64,000 bases of DNA from Favolaschia claudopus. Its lineage: Eukaryota > Basidiomycota > Agaricomycetes > Agaricales > Mycenaceae. This document shows, piece by piece, positions 42,110 to 52,998 of this stretch. The translations under genes were made by a program, and so were the position numbers. Below the pieces are notes generated by a model, which saw only the letters and a program-made list of their open reading frames with translations, was not told the DNA's origin and searched no databases. The stretch covers positions 62,001-126,000 of the forward strand of contig JAWWNJ010000194.1 of NCBI GenBank assembly GCA_037176885.1. Direction: 5' to 3'. Each line of letters begins with the position of its first letter. Positions within the stretch are counted from its first letter, which is position 1.

Positions 42110-44203
42110 CTAAATCAGACACGGCGCCTGGTGAAAGGAGTAGGGATACCAACCGCTAGCAATAATGATCTGTGTAGCTTGGACATCCTGAAAGGTGCGC
42201 ATTAGAATCCCGGGGAGCCAAATCAACATACAGATACTCACCAGCATTGTAGTGAAATGCTGCCACACAAAACGAGATTAGCTGAAGTTGCAGTGACTGG
42301 AGAGGGAAACGTACGACAAAAAGTTTTCGTTGAAAAGCGTCCTTCTTCTTATGTGCAGCCAGAAAATGAGTTCGAAAGTACTCCGTCGCGCCCGAATAAT
42401 TGTTTGGTCGATTTCCGTAGCTCATGATGCTAAGTTGAAACCGTTATCGGGCAGGGGAATTGGTGGAATGGAATTGACGCACTATTGCCGTATCTGAACC
42501 CCGGCTTCGAGTTTCTTCCTCAACAAATCAGTCTTTCGGCGAGTTAATTAAGCTTGAGCATACGGTACGAGCCTCTGTAACATGGTACACACCTTGTTGA
42601 ACAGCAGAATTAGCTGCGCGTCTTTCAAAAGTTTATTTGAACAAATCGACGTCAATAGTTCCAGAGAGTCGTGTATTCGGTTCGTTAGAGGGTCTTCTTC
42701 AAGATACTGCACCAGACAAAATTAGTACTAGCCGGTTGACTTCGGATAATTCGGATTCAACCTGATCGAAGGCAGAAATAGGGGCGAGGAATATAAGAGT
42801 GTTGACTAGGTTGAATGTTAGTCGCTAGATAGACGAGAGAAGTGCGGATACCTCACCATCGTCGAAGTAAGAACACCATGCTGGGCGCTATGAATACAGA
42901 TGAGCTTCAATTCGGGTAGAACTTGAACGAGAAGAAAGCGTGTTGCGCTTACCTGGCTTCGCTGTCCGTCGTTGAATTTCCGATAAGTAAGCGGGATGCA
43001 GGACACCACTCACTGTTCCGCCGACGTCGTATATTCTCCACAGGTAACTCCCGCTGACGGTGTTGACTTTCATTGAATGTTCGATGACACCTACGGTCTG
43101 CAATCTAACATGCAAGACGTCCTCTGCTAGTGGTGAGAAAGCCATCTTCAAAATATTGAAAGTTGAATCGTGCATACCGATACTCGGAATATAGTCCATC
43201 TGCGCAATACGTCGAACTTCATCTAGGAAGCTGTTCTCGTGAATTGAAAGCGTTCGAAAAAAGAAGATAAATTGGACTTACAAACAACCCGATTCTTCTA
43301 GTCTCAGTTTGCGAGCACGCAACAAGTGCTTCACAGATCTGTGCTTCCAGAGCGCGTCTATGCAATCAACGGTCATTTCCAACACCTGCGCAGCGCGATT
43401 CGCCGCCACCGTCGTACTGGTTGAGTACCGAAGGTCCGTCACCGGCCGACTGCCCGACCTCGTGAACATTCCTCTCCGAGGAGGAAACAGCGTACTCCGC
43501 CTATGACCCACAAAGGATACCCCATCGCTCAATTCGGATAGGAGCGAGTCCTCGAGCGAAATGAGGGGAAGTAAGTTCCGGCGAAGCCCCACTATTTCGT
43601 TCTGGGACGATACATCTGTCGGTCCCGAGCCTTCGGGAGGTAGTGGATACTCGTCCAGCGATAAGTAAAATTCATAGTCAAATTCCTCCAGGATTGTGCG
43701 AACGGCTTTGGTCAGGTTGGCGTATACGACTATTCGCCACGAAGGTCGTTCGAGCTCAAGGGTATGCGAGGCGTGATAGAGTTGAAATTGTTTTTGCAAG
43801 GTTGATTTTCCTGCGGAGAATTCGAACACGAAGGTTTGCAGTATGGACTACCTACCTGATTCTGCTTGACCTAAAAGCATTACTGAAATCAAATCGCATG
43901 CATTCCACAAACAACATAGAAAACCCACGAACCTTTCACTTCCTTGCGACCCTCGGCCTGCCTTTGCAGCGCGTCTTTCTGAGGCCGATATCAGGCGCAT
44001 ACGGACATGCCCACTAGGATACTTGCCTTGATATCGTCGTCAATGAGATCACTGACACGCTGAGCAGCGACATATGCCTGCGTGTCCCCAGGCCGCGACC
44101 CTGAGAGAATACTAGACGCTGAACATTTCCGAGATATGACGGAACCGGCATTTGTTCTTGTGCGTCCGGGAAACGTGGAGGGAACTCTTGCCAGCTCCGT
44201 CAT
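42110..44203 (-). CDS. Divergent G-protein alpha-subunit-like protein
   Basis: Member of the G-alpha-like group expanded in mushrooms. Thirteen exons give 484 aa: 44027-44203, 43933-43978, 43856-43882, 43282-43810, 43014-43230, 42953-42961, 42857-42887, 42762-42805, 42593-42706, 42483-42532, 42315-42429, 42242-42259, 42110-42187. P-loop GQAESGKST near residue 80; switch I DVLHVRLQTVGV with the usual Arg and Thr; switch II DVGGTRSQR; NKTD base motif; and FTTMLDVQAT near the end. The glutamine that normally follows DVGG is threonine, so GTP hydrolysis may be slow. A long low-complexity insert sits in the helical domain. The first intron uses a GC donor (AAG/GCAAGT). The sixth exon is only 9 nt. 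The last 16 residues do not look like a receptor-contacting G-alpha tail. There is no N-terminal myristoylation motif. Confidence 0.88.
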
Positions 44204-45486
44204 GAGGGGGGACAAGTAAAACAAAAGTTGGGCAGAATGCCAGACCGTTGTCGGCAGCGTTTTATATGCTAGTCAGCGAAAATGCATCAAGGCGCTGCGT
44301 CACTGAATATATAGCACCAAAGCTGCCGTACTGAGGAAAGAAGGGTCTCAAATGATGAAGCTGACCATTACGTCTGGCGGAAGAGGAAAACAAGGCACAA
44401 AGCTCGCGAAGCCTGCGATAAAAATATTGGCGCGGGCGCGCCCCGAGATAGCAGATATCCACGTGTTCCTTCGAGTCGACTTGGCTTTACATCTCGCAAT
44501 CCATTTCTGGTGAAGTCTCGACCTCGAACGCGTTATGGCGTGCTCTATCCGAGCCTGCTCGTTCATTTCGTGCCACCTAATCCTGAGGAGCTGACCCAAC
44601 AGCAAGGTAGGTGGGAATACGAGGTGAGAACTTGTGATCCACATTTCATTTGGTTCCATGTGCATGTATTGTGAATGTGGGATTCGGAGTGTCCGACTTC
44701 TAGGCCGGTCGGAACTGAGTCGAGCGACGGGCCTGCTATTGGTTGCTGCCGGACTCTTTTCCTGCCGAGTTTCAGTTTCGCTCAAAGAGGTATCCAACAA
44801 CCCAAACAGAGAAAGCAGAGGGATGGCGCACATTATACAGCGCACACTAGACCCTGAATCGAATGTTGGAATTGCGCTGGTAGGCTTTAATGATTAACGA
44901 GAATCATTCCGAACGCTGCCCTGTGACAAGAAGGATTATGTTTCGTCACTTATTTAATAGACGTTCATCCTGAGGTCGGCATTTTGCGCTGCGTCTTCAT
45001 TGCGTCTTTATGAAGTTGACCTGCAAAAGTTCACAGAATCGACTTTGTTGATACCTTGAATTTTCGCGGAACCAGCGGGGCCCGGGGACCGCCTTGTATG
45101 CATCCGGCTCAGGGATTGCCCCGGTCTTTACGCAGACGCTGCCAACGAGTCGTTGTTAGAGTCTTAGATCACAAAATGCCATTGAAGTCGTCACGGTCCA
45201 TCCTTCTCCTCCAACTTGAAATAGTCAGATATGGCGGGAGTCGACGAGTCGTCTTAATTAATTGCAGCTCTATTGTATCTGTCAGAGAGAGCTGAGATTC
45301 CGTCTGAGAAGGATTTTTGCAAGTTGTTGTGGGAGGCTTGGAAGAAAGTGATAAGCGTGAAGTGAACACGTGCTGCAGCCTGCCAGGGAAAGCGTGGCTT
45401 GAATTTTAGAAGAAAAATCCTTCATTTATGTAGTAGCTACTATGTAAACAGGCACAATCCGTATACAAGATGCCTTTGATGCTCTT
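44204..45486. other. Intergenic region
   Basis: 1.3 kb between the G-alpha-like gene and F-box D1. A minus-strand frame at 44348-44833 begins with a hydrophobic stretch (CAIPLLSLFGLLDTS) and runs 161 codons, but its composition is not convincing. Nothing else was found. Confidence 0.3.
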
Positions 45487-47074
45487 CTAACCTTCAGTAA
45501 GATAACCGCCAGGGATCGGCGGGCTTGTATACCACCCCACCTTGACATGCAAATCCGTACATTGCTCGAGGTAGATACGCAGATCGATACGATCGCGGCA
45601 CCTTTCGACCAACAAAGGAAGCACCGGGGACGCGGAATGTCCCTTCACCCGCAGACGGAAGTACGCGATATGAAGGGGTCCTGAATACCGTCCATTCCGA
45701 TCTGGAGTGGGGCCAGGAAATCTTGAGACGACAAGACGATAAAGGAGAAGATCGTCGACGTGATCACCGCGCAAGTCCCTTAGCGATAGCATTCGAAGCT
45801 TGGGGAACAATCCCCGGGACGCAGGCGTATCGTGGTCCGAAGAGGGGAGCGTTAAGTGTGTAAGGATGTTGTCGGTGATGTCGACCTGGAGGAAGAGTTC
45901 GAGAATCGAGGACATGTGCGGCAGCAACAGGAAACCCAGATGACGAGAATCGTCCCTGATGGGAGTGATGTCCCTCAGGCTAAAGCGCTGCAAAGTGCAA
46001 GCAGAGCGCACAAGCAGCCGTTCGAGGTCCTGAGCATCATTATCAGCGCGCGGAGTAGCCGAATATCGAAGGACTAGGCCCTCTAGCTTAGGGAGCACAA
46101 TACATTCAAATATTGCAACAAGGTCGACCCTATCCGCGTGTATGGTGAGCGAAGTGAGCTCCGGGACGCAAATGTGATGACGGGGCGGCTTGAACGGTGT
46201 ATTATCATGGTCCTGGGTGACTCGCAGCTCCGCGATGCGAAGCGAAGAGCATGCCTTGAGGACGGCCAGGTAGCTATCTCTAGGACACCCCATATGCGAA
46301 TCCAAGCGAGTGAGGCGCCCCCAGCGGATGAATTCCTGCGAGAGAGATTTGTGCACGACGATAGACTTGACAGACGGATATGAGTACATCATGCGCTCCA
46401 AGAGCTGCTTGCTTTTGATATCCCATCCGCCCGTGGTCATATGGATGTGCTCAAGAAGTGGGGCCCCAGACTTGGCAAATTCGAGGAGACTGAGAAGAGT
46501 CTCCTGGGTTTGGTGGAAGAACAAGAAGGTGACACGCTTCCAGCGTTCCAAATGGTTGCCGAGACACATCAAAATCGTCTCTGTAATGTCATACTCGTGA
46601 GCATCCATAAACGATGGCGGCGGCTGCCCCTGGGGCGCGGGTGGAGTTTGGCGCAGATAAATGGTCAGGGGGCATTGCTGTGAGTACCGGGCCCATACTT
46701 CGGTCATGATTAGATGGACCTCGCGAGGCCGGTCAATCCAGATAGTCGACCATAGAGAGGGCGTAGAAATGGCAACATCTCGCCATCGAGCGCTGACATG
46801 GCATAGTGTCAATGGTTCGGCTGAGATACGCGACCGCGCATCCAAGGGCCCGAACCCATGCAAACACAAAGTGTAGAGGAATATTTCGGAGAGAAGCTCC
46901 CGACTAAGTCGAGATATTGCAGGCGAGCGACGAGGAAAAGACAAATTCCAAAGTTCGTTGCCCAGCCGAGTAATTTCGCGACCCGCATTCCGGATTTCGT
47001 TCCCGACGGTCTTGAGACAGTGTTAGAACAGTTTTCGTTCGAAGACCACTGCGTACCTCGTATATCTCGCCCAT
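45487..47074 (-). CDS. F-box-like protein, group D (D1)
   Basis: SCF substrate-receptor candidate. A tiny first exon, 47057-47074, codes MGEIYE; after a 46-nt intron with a CTAAC branch site, exon 2 (45487-47010) continues in frame, for 513 aa. The F-box-like part is ISRLSRELLSEIFLYTL near residues 38-54, then CHVSARWRDVAISTPSLW, a WIDRPREV block and a leucine-rich body. The same WIDRPR block and layout occur in D2, so the two are paralogues separated by A5. The small first exon explains why the long exon lacks a proper ATG. The target is unknown. Confidence 0.8.
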
Positions 47075-47274
47075 TCAGCTTGTTGTCGAAAAAGATGCTG
47101 GAAATTCGTGTTTCTGCAACGCAAGTCAGCAGACTGAGGGGTGGAGAGCACGATGAGAGCACACCAAGCGTCTGAGGAATCACAGAGAAAAGAAGCAGAG
47201 AGAAACCTCGACAGGTCGTGGGCGGACGCAAGCGCTAGTAATCGTTCCGAAATTCGTGACCCGTTGATTTTTCC

Positions 47275-47626
47275 ATGAACTACAAGAAGCCCCATCTACG
47301 GCACAAATACCATTTTCGCGGCGTTGTGGAATACAAGGTGAAGGGAGTGGACAAGGAGGATTTGATGGGGAGATTACGCGCCCATGTGACCAGCAATATT
47401 GACGTGTGGTACTTCTCCGCTTGCGACACCGACTTGACGGTCGCAGACTCTGGTACCAGCCAGACCAGGGCTGGGGCGCTCGGCGCTAACTGCTAGATTT
47501 CCAGGCCAGGGTAGTGAATCTGAGGCTGAGGCTGACGCGTTGACAACGAAATCGGCCTGGAAAGGTAGATCGCGCTATTCGAAGATATACCGAGGTGATG
47601 ACGAGGAGAACGAGTTCAAGTACTGA
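47275..47626 (+). CDS. Small spliced protein of unknown function, 99 aa
   Basis: Not recognised. Exon 1 47275-47452, intron 47453-47504 (52 nt, GTACCA donor, GCTAACT branch site, TTCCAG acceptor), exon 2 47505-47626. The join gives 99 aa: a basic N terminus (MNYKKPHLRHKYHF), a middle part with EYKVKGVDKEDLMGRL, then an acidic stretch (GSESEAEADA), KSAWKGRSRYSKIYRG and DDEENEFKY at the end. Exon 2 is strongly protein-like and open to its stop. The unspliced frame stops in the intron at 47494-47496. No signal peptide or membrane segment. It sits between two F-box genes on the opposite strand. Confidence 0.55.
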
Positions 47627-47897
47627 CTCTGAGGCAGATATTTGATATTCGGAAACTGGACCAGAGGTTCCTTGCGCTGTGTTATGTCTCAAAAGTTTCG
47701 AAATACATGTTTTATCATACAGTTACAGTACCGCGCCTCTGATCAGTGGAAGACGGCGAAAAACCAAGACTCCTGGCAGTATTGTGCAGCATGGCCCGCA
47801 ACATGGGAAGTCATAGCACAGAAAGAGAAAACCAAAACGTGTATGTACATGTCCGTCGCCAACAATATGAAACTACAATTCTCGCAATATACAGTAT

Positions 47898-49496
47898 TCA
47901 GGGCAGTAAGCCTGTCCAGGGCCAAGAATATCGCCTCCTCTTCCGAGAGACCGTGACAGGAAAGAAGGAAATGTGCAAACTTTGCGATGCATAGAACTGA
48001 GTTTCGCCTAGAGAGAGATACGGGATCTCGCTATCGTTCAACTGGACATTCTCGAATACGAGGCTGAGACGTCGTAATCGACGTGTAGAGTCCATCTGCA
48101 GCCGGGACGCAAGAAATGCGTCGAGAGTGGGTTTGCTCAACTCTATGATGCCAGTGACCTCAAGTTCCTGTAATCGAGGGCACACGATGTTATCTGTGAG
48201 GAGTTCCAGGAGCGGAGCCGTGCCACATGGCTTCACATGGGTGTCCCAACCGTCGTCTCCGAGTCGTCGTGATGCACGAATCTGAATATTAGTAAGAGCA
48301 GGGAAAGCTCGAAAGGTTTCAAGTAGCGCTTGAGCATGGAGCGTGTACAGATGTATCGCAAGATCCTGGACGAAGGGATGTTTCGCTCCGATAGAGGCCA
48401 GGGCGAAACTATCCTGTTCAGAGCACGGCGTTTCTACAGTGAAATGGAGACGGCGGAGTTTTGGCATCGACACGGAGGCTACGATGTACGCTAGATGCGA
48501 GTACGACGACTCCGCGCCGCATAAGGTGGCGGTGAACGACTCTAGGAAGGGGAGTGCAACCGATGACTCATGATCAAACAGAGGTTCCTCGCTGTTGAGG
48601 GTAACATATAAGGACACGAGCTGCGGGCACCTTCCCAGCAGAGGGATCATATTGCTGAGGGACAATGCACGACCACCATAGAGTGTTTGCGTTTGAGAGG
48701 ACTGAACCTTAAGATGGGTAAGCTGATGCCATGCAACTGGAAAATTGGGCACAGGATTCAGGTCGGAATCCGAACACAGGGAAACTGCTCGTAGGTGTTG
48801 GCCGTTCAAGAGGTTTGAGTTGAAGAGGGAAAGGATAGAGAGATCTCCCGTGAATGTGAAGGAGCGCAAATATGGGGGCTCAATGTCCGCGAGCGCTTCG
48901 GCCGTTTTGGCGTCTATGTTTAACACTATTTTCTGCCACTGCGGGAAGGATCGTACGAGAATTTTGAGAAGGGCTTCCATCATGACATTGTAATCTGAAT
49001 GCGGCGGTGCAGCCCATCCCCAGACACGCGCAAGGTAAACCGAGATCGACAGAGAAGAGGCGGCTGCGCGAATTAGCCATTGCTCAACCGCAGCAATGCG
49101 CGTCTCCGATTTGGCGATGATGGAATCGGCAGGGATGTGGAGAGAAGCCCAGAGTCTCGGCATAGACAGTGCAGCTGTCCTCCAAGCGCTGCAAATCCTG
49201 CAGACTAGCAAGGGAGCTTCTTGCGCGCTCATCACAGCGTTTCTGGTGCTAGGAAGACATTCAAGAAATATATCTTCAAGGATGTCCATGGGAAGACGTC
49301 GAGGATGGGATATCAAAGCTTTGCGAGGTTCAATATATGCCCAAAGTTTATCTCGCTGCTCAGAAAGCTCGCGGATACGTTCGTCGATCCGTGCTAACTC
49401 TGCGGTGCGCGAGAGAAGGTCGGATTTGATCTGGTCAATCTCTTCATCGGTGGGTACGTAGTTGGTGCCCAAGCGATGAGAAAATGGTGGTTCCAT
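47898..49496 (-). CDS. F-box-like protein, group A (A5)
   Basis: Intact single-exon copy, 532 aa from ATG 49496 (a longer open frame to 49604 is not shared). It has HRLGTNYVPTDEEIDQI, coiled-coil ARIDERIRELSEQRDKL, F-box-like RRLPMDILEDIFLECL, CSAWRTAALSMPRLW, leucine-rich body and YSWPWTGLLP end. It is most like A6 at 56-58 kb (both share LSRTAELARIDERI-type sequence and KSETR before VEQWL). It has a TTAGGGTTA box upstream, which A6 lacks. Confidence 0.88.
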   Translation of the reverse strand: MEPPFSHRLGTNYVPTDEEIDQIKSDLLSRTAELARIDERIRELSEQRDKLWAYIEPRKALISHPRRLPMDILEDIFLECLPSTRNAVMSAQEAPLLVCRICSAWRTAALSMPRLWASLHIPADSIIAKSETRIAAVEQWLIRAAASSLSISVYLARVWGWAAPPHSDYNVMMEALLKILVRSFPQWQKIVLNIDAKTAEALADIEPPYLRSFTFTGDLSILSLFNSNLLNGQHLRAVSLCSDSDLNPVPNFPVAWHQLTHLKVQSSQTQTLYGGRALSLSNMIPLLGRCPQLVSLYVTLNSEEPLFDHESSVALPFLESFTATLCGAESSYSHLAYIVASVSMPKLRRLHFTVETPCSEQDSFALASIGAKHPFVQDLAIHLYTLHAQALLETFRAFPALTNIQIRASRRLGDDGWDTHVKPCGTAPLLELLTDNIVCPRLQELEVTGIIELSKPTLDAFLASRLQMDSTRRLRRLSLVFENVQLNDSEIPYLSLGETQFYASQSLHISFFPVTVSRKRRRYSWPWTGLLP

Positions 49497-49574
49497 GTTC
49501 AGGGACGTTGACTGTGTAGGGAAAGCCCAAGCACGAAGGACCTCGGAGTCGGTCACCGGTAGAAACCAAGTCAC

Positions 49575-49585
49575 TAACCCTAACC
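49575..49585 (-). promoter_or_regulatory. Telomere-like TTAGGG box upstream of A5
   Basis: Reads GGTTAGGGTTA on the coding strand, 79 bp before the A5 start codon. Confidence 0.5.
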
Positions 49586-49817
49586 TTAGCTTGAGGAAAA
49601 GCAACGTTCACATCAGAATTTAAACAAGTCGGGGAGATAACAACTGAGCTACAGTAGCGCCGTGGTGCTCTGTAGCTTGTAGTAGCAGTTATAACTTTAT
49701 GTAAATTGGCAGAGTTTGATTTCGAGATATGAACTTGTACAGAACAGCCCGAGGCATCATTCAAGGTCATGAGAAAATCCGATATATAGTACAGCATGAA
49801 ATGTGTCATTTTACAAA

Positions 49818-51215
49818 CTAGCAAACGCAGTTCATGAGCTCAAATCGACCCTCCTCAACAGGCAACGCGAAGTCCGGTTCGTGGCTCACCAGACGCAACC
49901 GCAGCTCCGTAGAACGAAGGCGCGGCAGGGATGGTTCCGGTGGCGCTATCCGCGACAGCAACATGCGGAGAAGTGCATCATCGGAAATATGGTCACCCCG
50001 ACAGTCGACGAGGGCCAAGGCAGTCAAATTGGGCAACGCGGCCGAGTCGGCGCTCAATGTAAGAAAGCCGACAATCTCGTCTGTCATGTCGACCTTGAGC
50101 TCGAGATCCTTCACCGATGTAAGGAGGGGCGTTTGCAGGAACGCAATAGGCCGATGGTCGTCTGCGCGCGTGCGAGCACTTTCGTACAATGAAAACGCTT
50201 CCAAGACACAAGACGAGCGGTCCAAGAGCGCGTGAAGTGACTGGTGGTCAGACGTCGCTCGCGGAACATGACAGTACTCGAGCGCGAGGGTCCGCAGAGC
50301 CGGGAGGGCGAGGCGATCCAGTAGAGGAGCGAGGTCGATGTGAGAAGCTTTTATGGATAGATTGGCGAGAGAAGGGAGAGTGAGGTATTTTTCGGCATGC
50401 GTGAAGGGCATGATAGGCCAATCCGGTTGGGCTGAGCAGATGAATCTCGCGCTCGTAAGCGCAGGGGACAATGCGAAGAGACTCAAGCAAGTCTCGAGCG
50501 TGCACTCGAACTGTGCCTCGAGGGAGGTCAACATCTCCCAAGCCACATGGTTTGGGTTGCACGACGCCGATAGGTGGACGCTGCGGACAGAGGGACGGGA
50601 ATAGAGGGCGTGCTGGAGGAATTCGGCTCCTACGCAGTCCCAGGAGTCGACATTCAGAGCAATATGCTCGAGGGCTACAGCCGTCTCTGCTGGCATACAG
50701 AGAAGCGACTGTTGGGTGTCCATCTTGAAGTCGAGGTCGAGGGCACGCCATCGAGCTAGATGCGGGATAAGGAGCGTGAAGATTTCGTCCGTCGCCTGGT
50801 GTTCCGTAAAAGTCGGGTAAGCGAGACAGGATTTGGGATCGGTTTGTCGAAGGTGGATAGAGAGGGGGAAAGAGCGAGAGCGCTCAAGCCAAAGCTTGAG
50901 CATGCCAACATGGGCAGCGCGAGGACGATCAATCCACAAAGTGGACCATATCATGGGGATAGAGAGAGAGACTGCGCGCCAATGGCTGCAGATCTGTGAG
51001 ATGACAACAGGCTCCACCGGTAGACGAGAGAGCTCGTCGGTCATTGGGCCCCAATTACTGAGACTGCATAAGAATATCTCGCCAAGAAGCTCGACTGGTA
51101 GTTTTTGTATAGGTGCGGTCGATGGGTCGTAACTTGAGGCATCGAAAGTGGGGAGGTTTTCGTAAAGGAATTGGTAGGAACAATTACGCTTCCAGAGCTT
51201 GCTTGGAATAGGCAT
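49818..51215 (-). CDS. F-box-like protein, group D (D2)
   Basis: Single exon, 465 aa from the ATG at 51215. F-box-like IQKLPVELLGEIFLCSL, then ICSHWRAVSLSIPMIW, the WIDRPRAAH block shared with D1, PLSIHLRQ, and a leucine-rich region to the end. It differs from D1 in lacking the short first exon and the SFPRRSP segment. The frame is intact. Predicted SCF receptor with unknown target. Confidence 0.82.
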   Translation of the reverse strand: MPIPSKLWKRNCSYQFLYENLPTFDASSYDPSTAPIQKLPVELLGEIFLCSLSNWGPMTDELSRLPVEPVVISQICSHWRAVSLSIPMIWSTLWIDRPRAAHVGMLKLWLERSRSFPLSIHLRQTDPKSCLAYPTFTEHQATDEIFTLLIPHLARWRALDLDFKMDTQQSLLCMPAETAVALEHIALNVDSWDCVGAEFLQHALYSRPSVRSVHLSASCNPNHVAWEMLTSLEAQFECTLETCLSLFALSPALTSARFICSAQPDWPIMPFTHAEKYLTLPSLANLSIKASHIDLAPLLDRLALPALRTLALEYCHVPRATSDHQSLHALLDRSSCVLEAFSLYESARTRADDHRPIAFLQTPLLTSVKDLELKVDMTDEIVGFLTLSADSAALPNLTALALVDCRGDHISDDALLRMLLSRIAPPEPSLPRLRSTELRLRLVSHEPDFALPVEEGRFELMNCVC

Positions 51216-51717
51216 TATATCGTGACTCTGTGAATTCAACGAGCATGAGCAGCGAAGAGACCCCCGTTAGCATGCGACGTACAACGTGAGGCAATTAGAG
51301 CGCAGTTTGAAGCGCAGCTGTAGAGATGGCGTAGAGCGTAACGCAAAAATGGGTTTAGCAAAGTTCTGACTGATAACCTCCAAGGATACCAGACCCAGTA
51401 GAAAAGCAGAGCCGTCAAGCAAAGAGGACGTCAGGCATTCAGCGCTATATATGCCGGGCTTCACGTCGGCGGGAAAAAAATACAAGGCATGAAAAACAAG
51501 GGATTCCTCTCTGAGAACAAGACCATTCACGTATCGAAAACTTTAGCCGCCTTGATGTCTTCCTGACGAGCGAGTTACAAGCCTCCATTTCGCAGGCGGC
51601 TATTTTGAACAGGTCAAAGTACAAGCGATACTTATTCGTTGGGAGAGCAAGGAAAACCGGTGATGAAAATTGGGGACAAGGCCAGTTGTGACGTGATACG
51701 AATGTGACTGAGGCCTG
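51216..51717. other. Divergent intergenic/promoter region
   Basis: About 500 bp between the starts of F-box D2 (-) and the dioxygenase gene (+). No coding sequence supported. Confidence 0.35.
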
Positions 51718-52847
51718 ATGGTTCGGCGGCCCGGGGGCCGGGGGATTACTAACCATGGACAGCAACAACCATCCAACGATGGCCAAGAAGCCCCCCACCG
51801 ACCTCAAAACTGTGCTCGAATCCGAAATCAAGTCAAACTCAACCTTGGTCTACTGAACCCAACTAATTTCTTTCCAGGGAATGGCACTTTCGTACGCCTC
51901 CAAAAAATTGAACATCACCACAATCTCCGGGCTAAGTTATCGAACAGACATATACTTCCACCAAGGTAACGCAGAGGAACACCATGCAGCGATGGAACTC
52001 CGCGATGCCGTCCTCCGCCTCCGCCGCGACGGCGCCTTCATCGCCGTTCCTTTGTTTCGAGTGAACACTGACCCTATCGGACCACATCCAGTCGGTATGT
52101 CACTGTTTTCTCTGGCGAAACTATGACCGAAGGATGTTTGCGTAGGATCGTATGAGATATGGGCACCTTCTGAAACGTTTTCGTCGGTGTTTTCGTATCT
52201 TTGTATGAATCGGGGCTCGTTGAGGTACGTCTTCTTCGATAAGTCTGCAAACCGCTAGAGCGCTATTCGAGAGAGGCCCTACATGACCTATTTGACGCAC
52301 GCACCGTTACCGGTAGCAGGCAGACTCGAGCTACTGCCCACCAATCTAAGCTTGTGACGTTCTCAAGCGGCGTTCGGCGGATTTGCAGTCTGCTTCCAGT
52401 AGAACAAAGACATGCTAACCAAACCCCCAGTATCCTCGTTCATCCTCTCACGCGCGACCAGGTGAGCCTTATCAGCCTGCGCCTGCTCGCAGTAATTCAC
52501 CACGCACCTTTCTTACAGCGAGAGTAAGCTCGCTATACATGCGACCCTTGCAGCCTTTGACTGGGCCCCTAGAGACCACGAACACCGAAACGCATGGATC
52601 GGCCCTGCTTATCCTCTTGATCTCACCAAACTCCCCGTGCGAAGCGACGACATCCCCATCCAATACCCCAGCCTTAGTGCGTTATCCGATTCACCCCCAA
52701 AAAATGAGCTCAAAATCGTCACACACAGAGGTTGGATACTCGTCCAAGGTGCCCTTCATGAACCTGGAGGACCGCGCCGCGCTTGGAGCCAACGTCGAAA
52801 AGATGCTGCTCAAAGAGCCCGACGCAGCTCGTGCGCCGATTCCTTGA
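51718..52847 (+). CDS. DOPA 4,5-dioxygenase-like protein
   Basis: Fungal DODA-family extradiol dioxygenase; in fly agaric this family opens the catechol ring of L-DOPA to betalain/muscaflavin precursors. Six exons (51718-51831, 51878-52094, 52146-52224, 52431-52461, 52523-52676, 52729-52847) give up to 237 aa. Motifs: YRTDIYFHQGN and EEHHAAMEL near the start of the domain, PIGPHPVGSYEIW, then SILVHPLTRDQ, with the conserved histidines, and DHEHRNAWIG PAYPLDL near the end. The start is uncertain: the first exon (51718) codes a Gly/Gln/Arg-rich stretch, and the domain could instead begin at the ATG 51881. The 206-nt third intron is long for this genome. Many family members in non-pigmented fungi have unknown substrates, so pigment formation is not implied. 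Confidence 0.85.
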
Positions 52848-52998
52848 TTTTTGCATCGTGTACATCTCTGTGTATATTCACTCTGACTCTTGTATCAAGT
52901 GTTTTTCGTGCGCCATCATCAACCAAGTTTCGTTTTGGACCCAAGATTTTCGATAAAAAGACAATTACAAGATACATACAATCATTGACTTCTATTAA

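Noticed and set aside
44348..44833. 161-codon minus-strand frame with hydrophobic start
   Set aside because: Only the first 15 residues look like a signal peptide; the rest has no domain, cysteine pattern or conservation that I can see.
51755..51856. ATG at 51755 as start of the dioxygenase-like gene
   Set aside because: Its frame does not join the conserved second exon; the frame from 51718 or the internal ATG at 51881 does.
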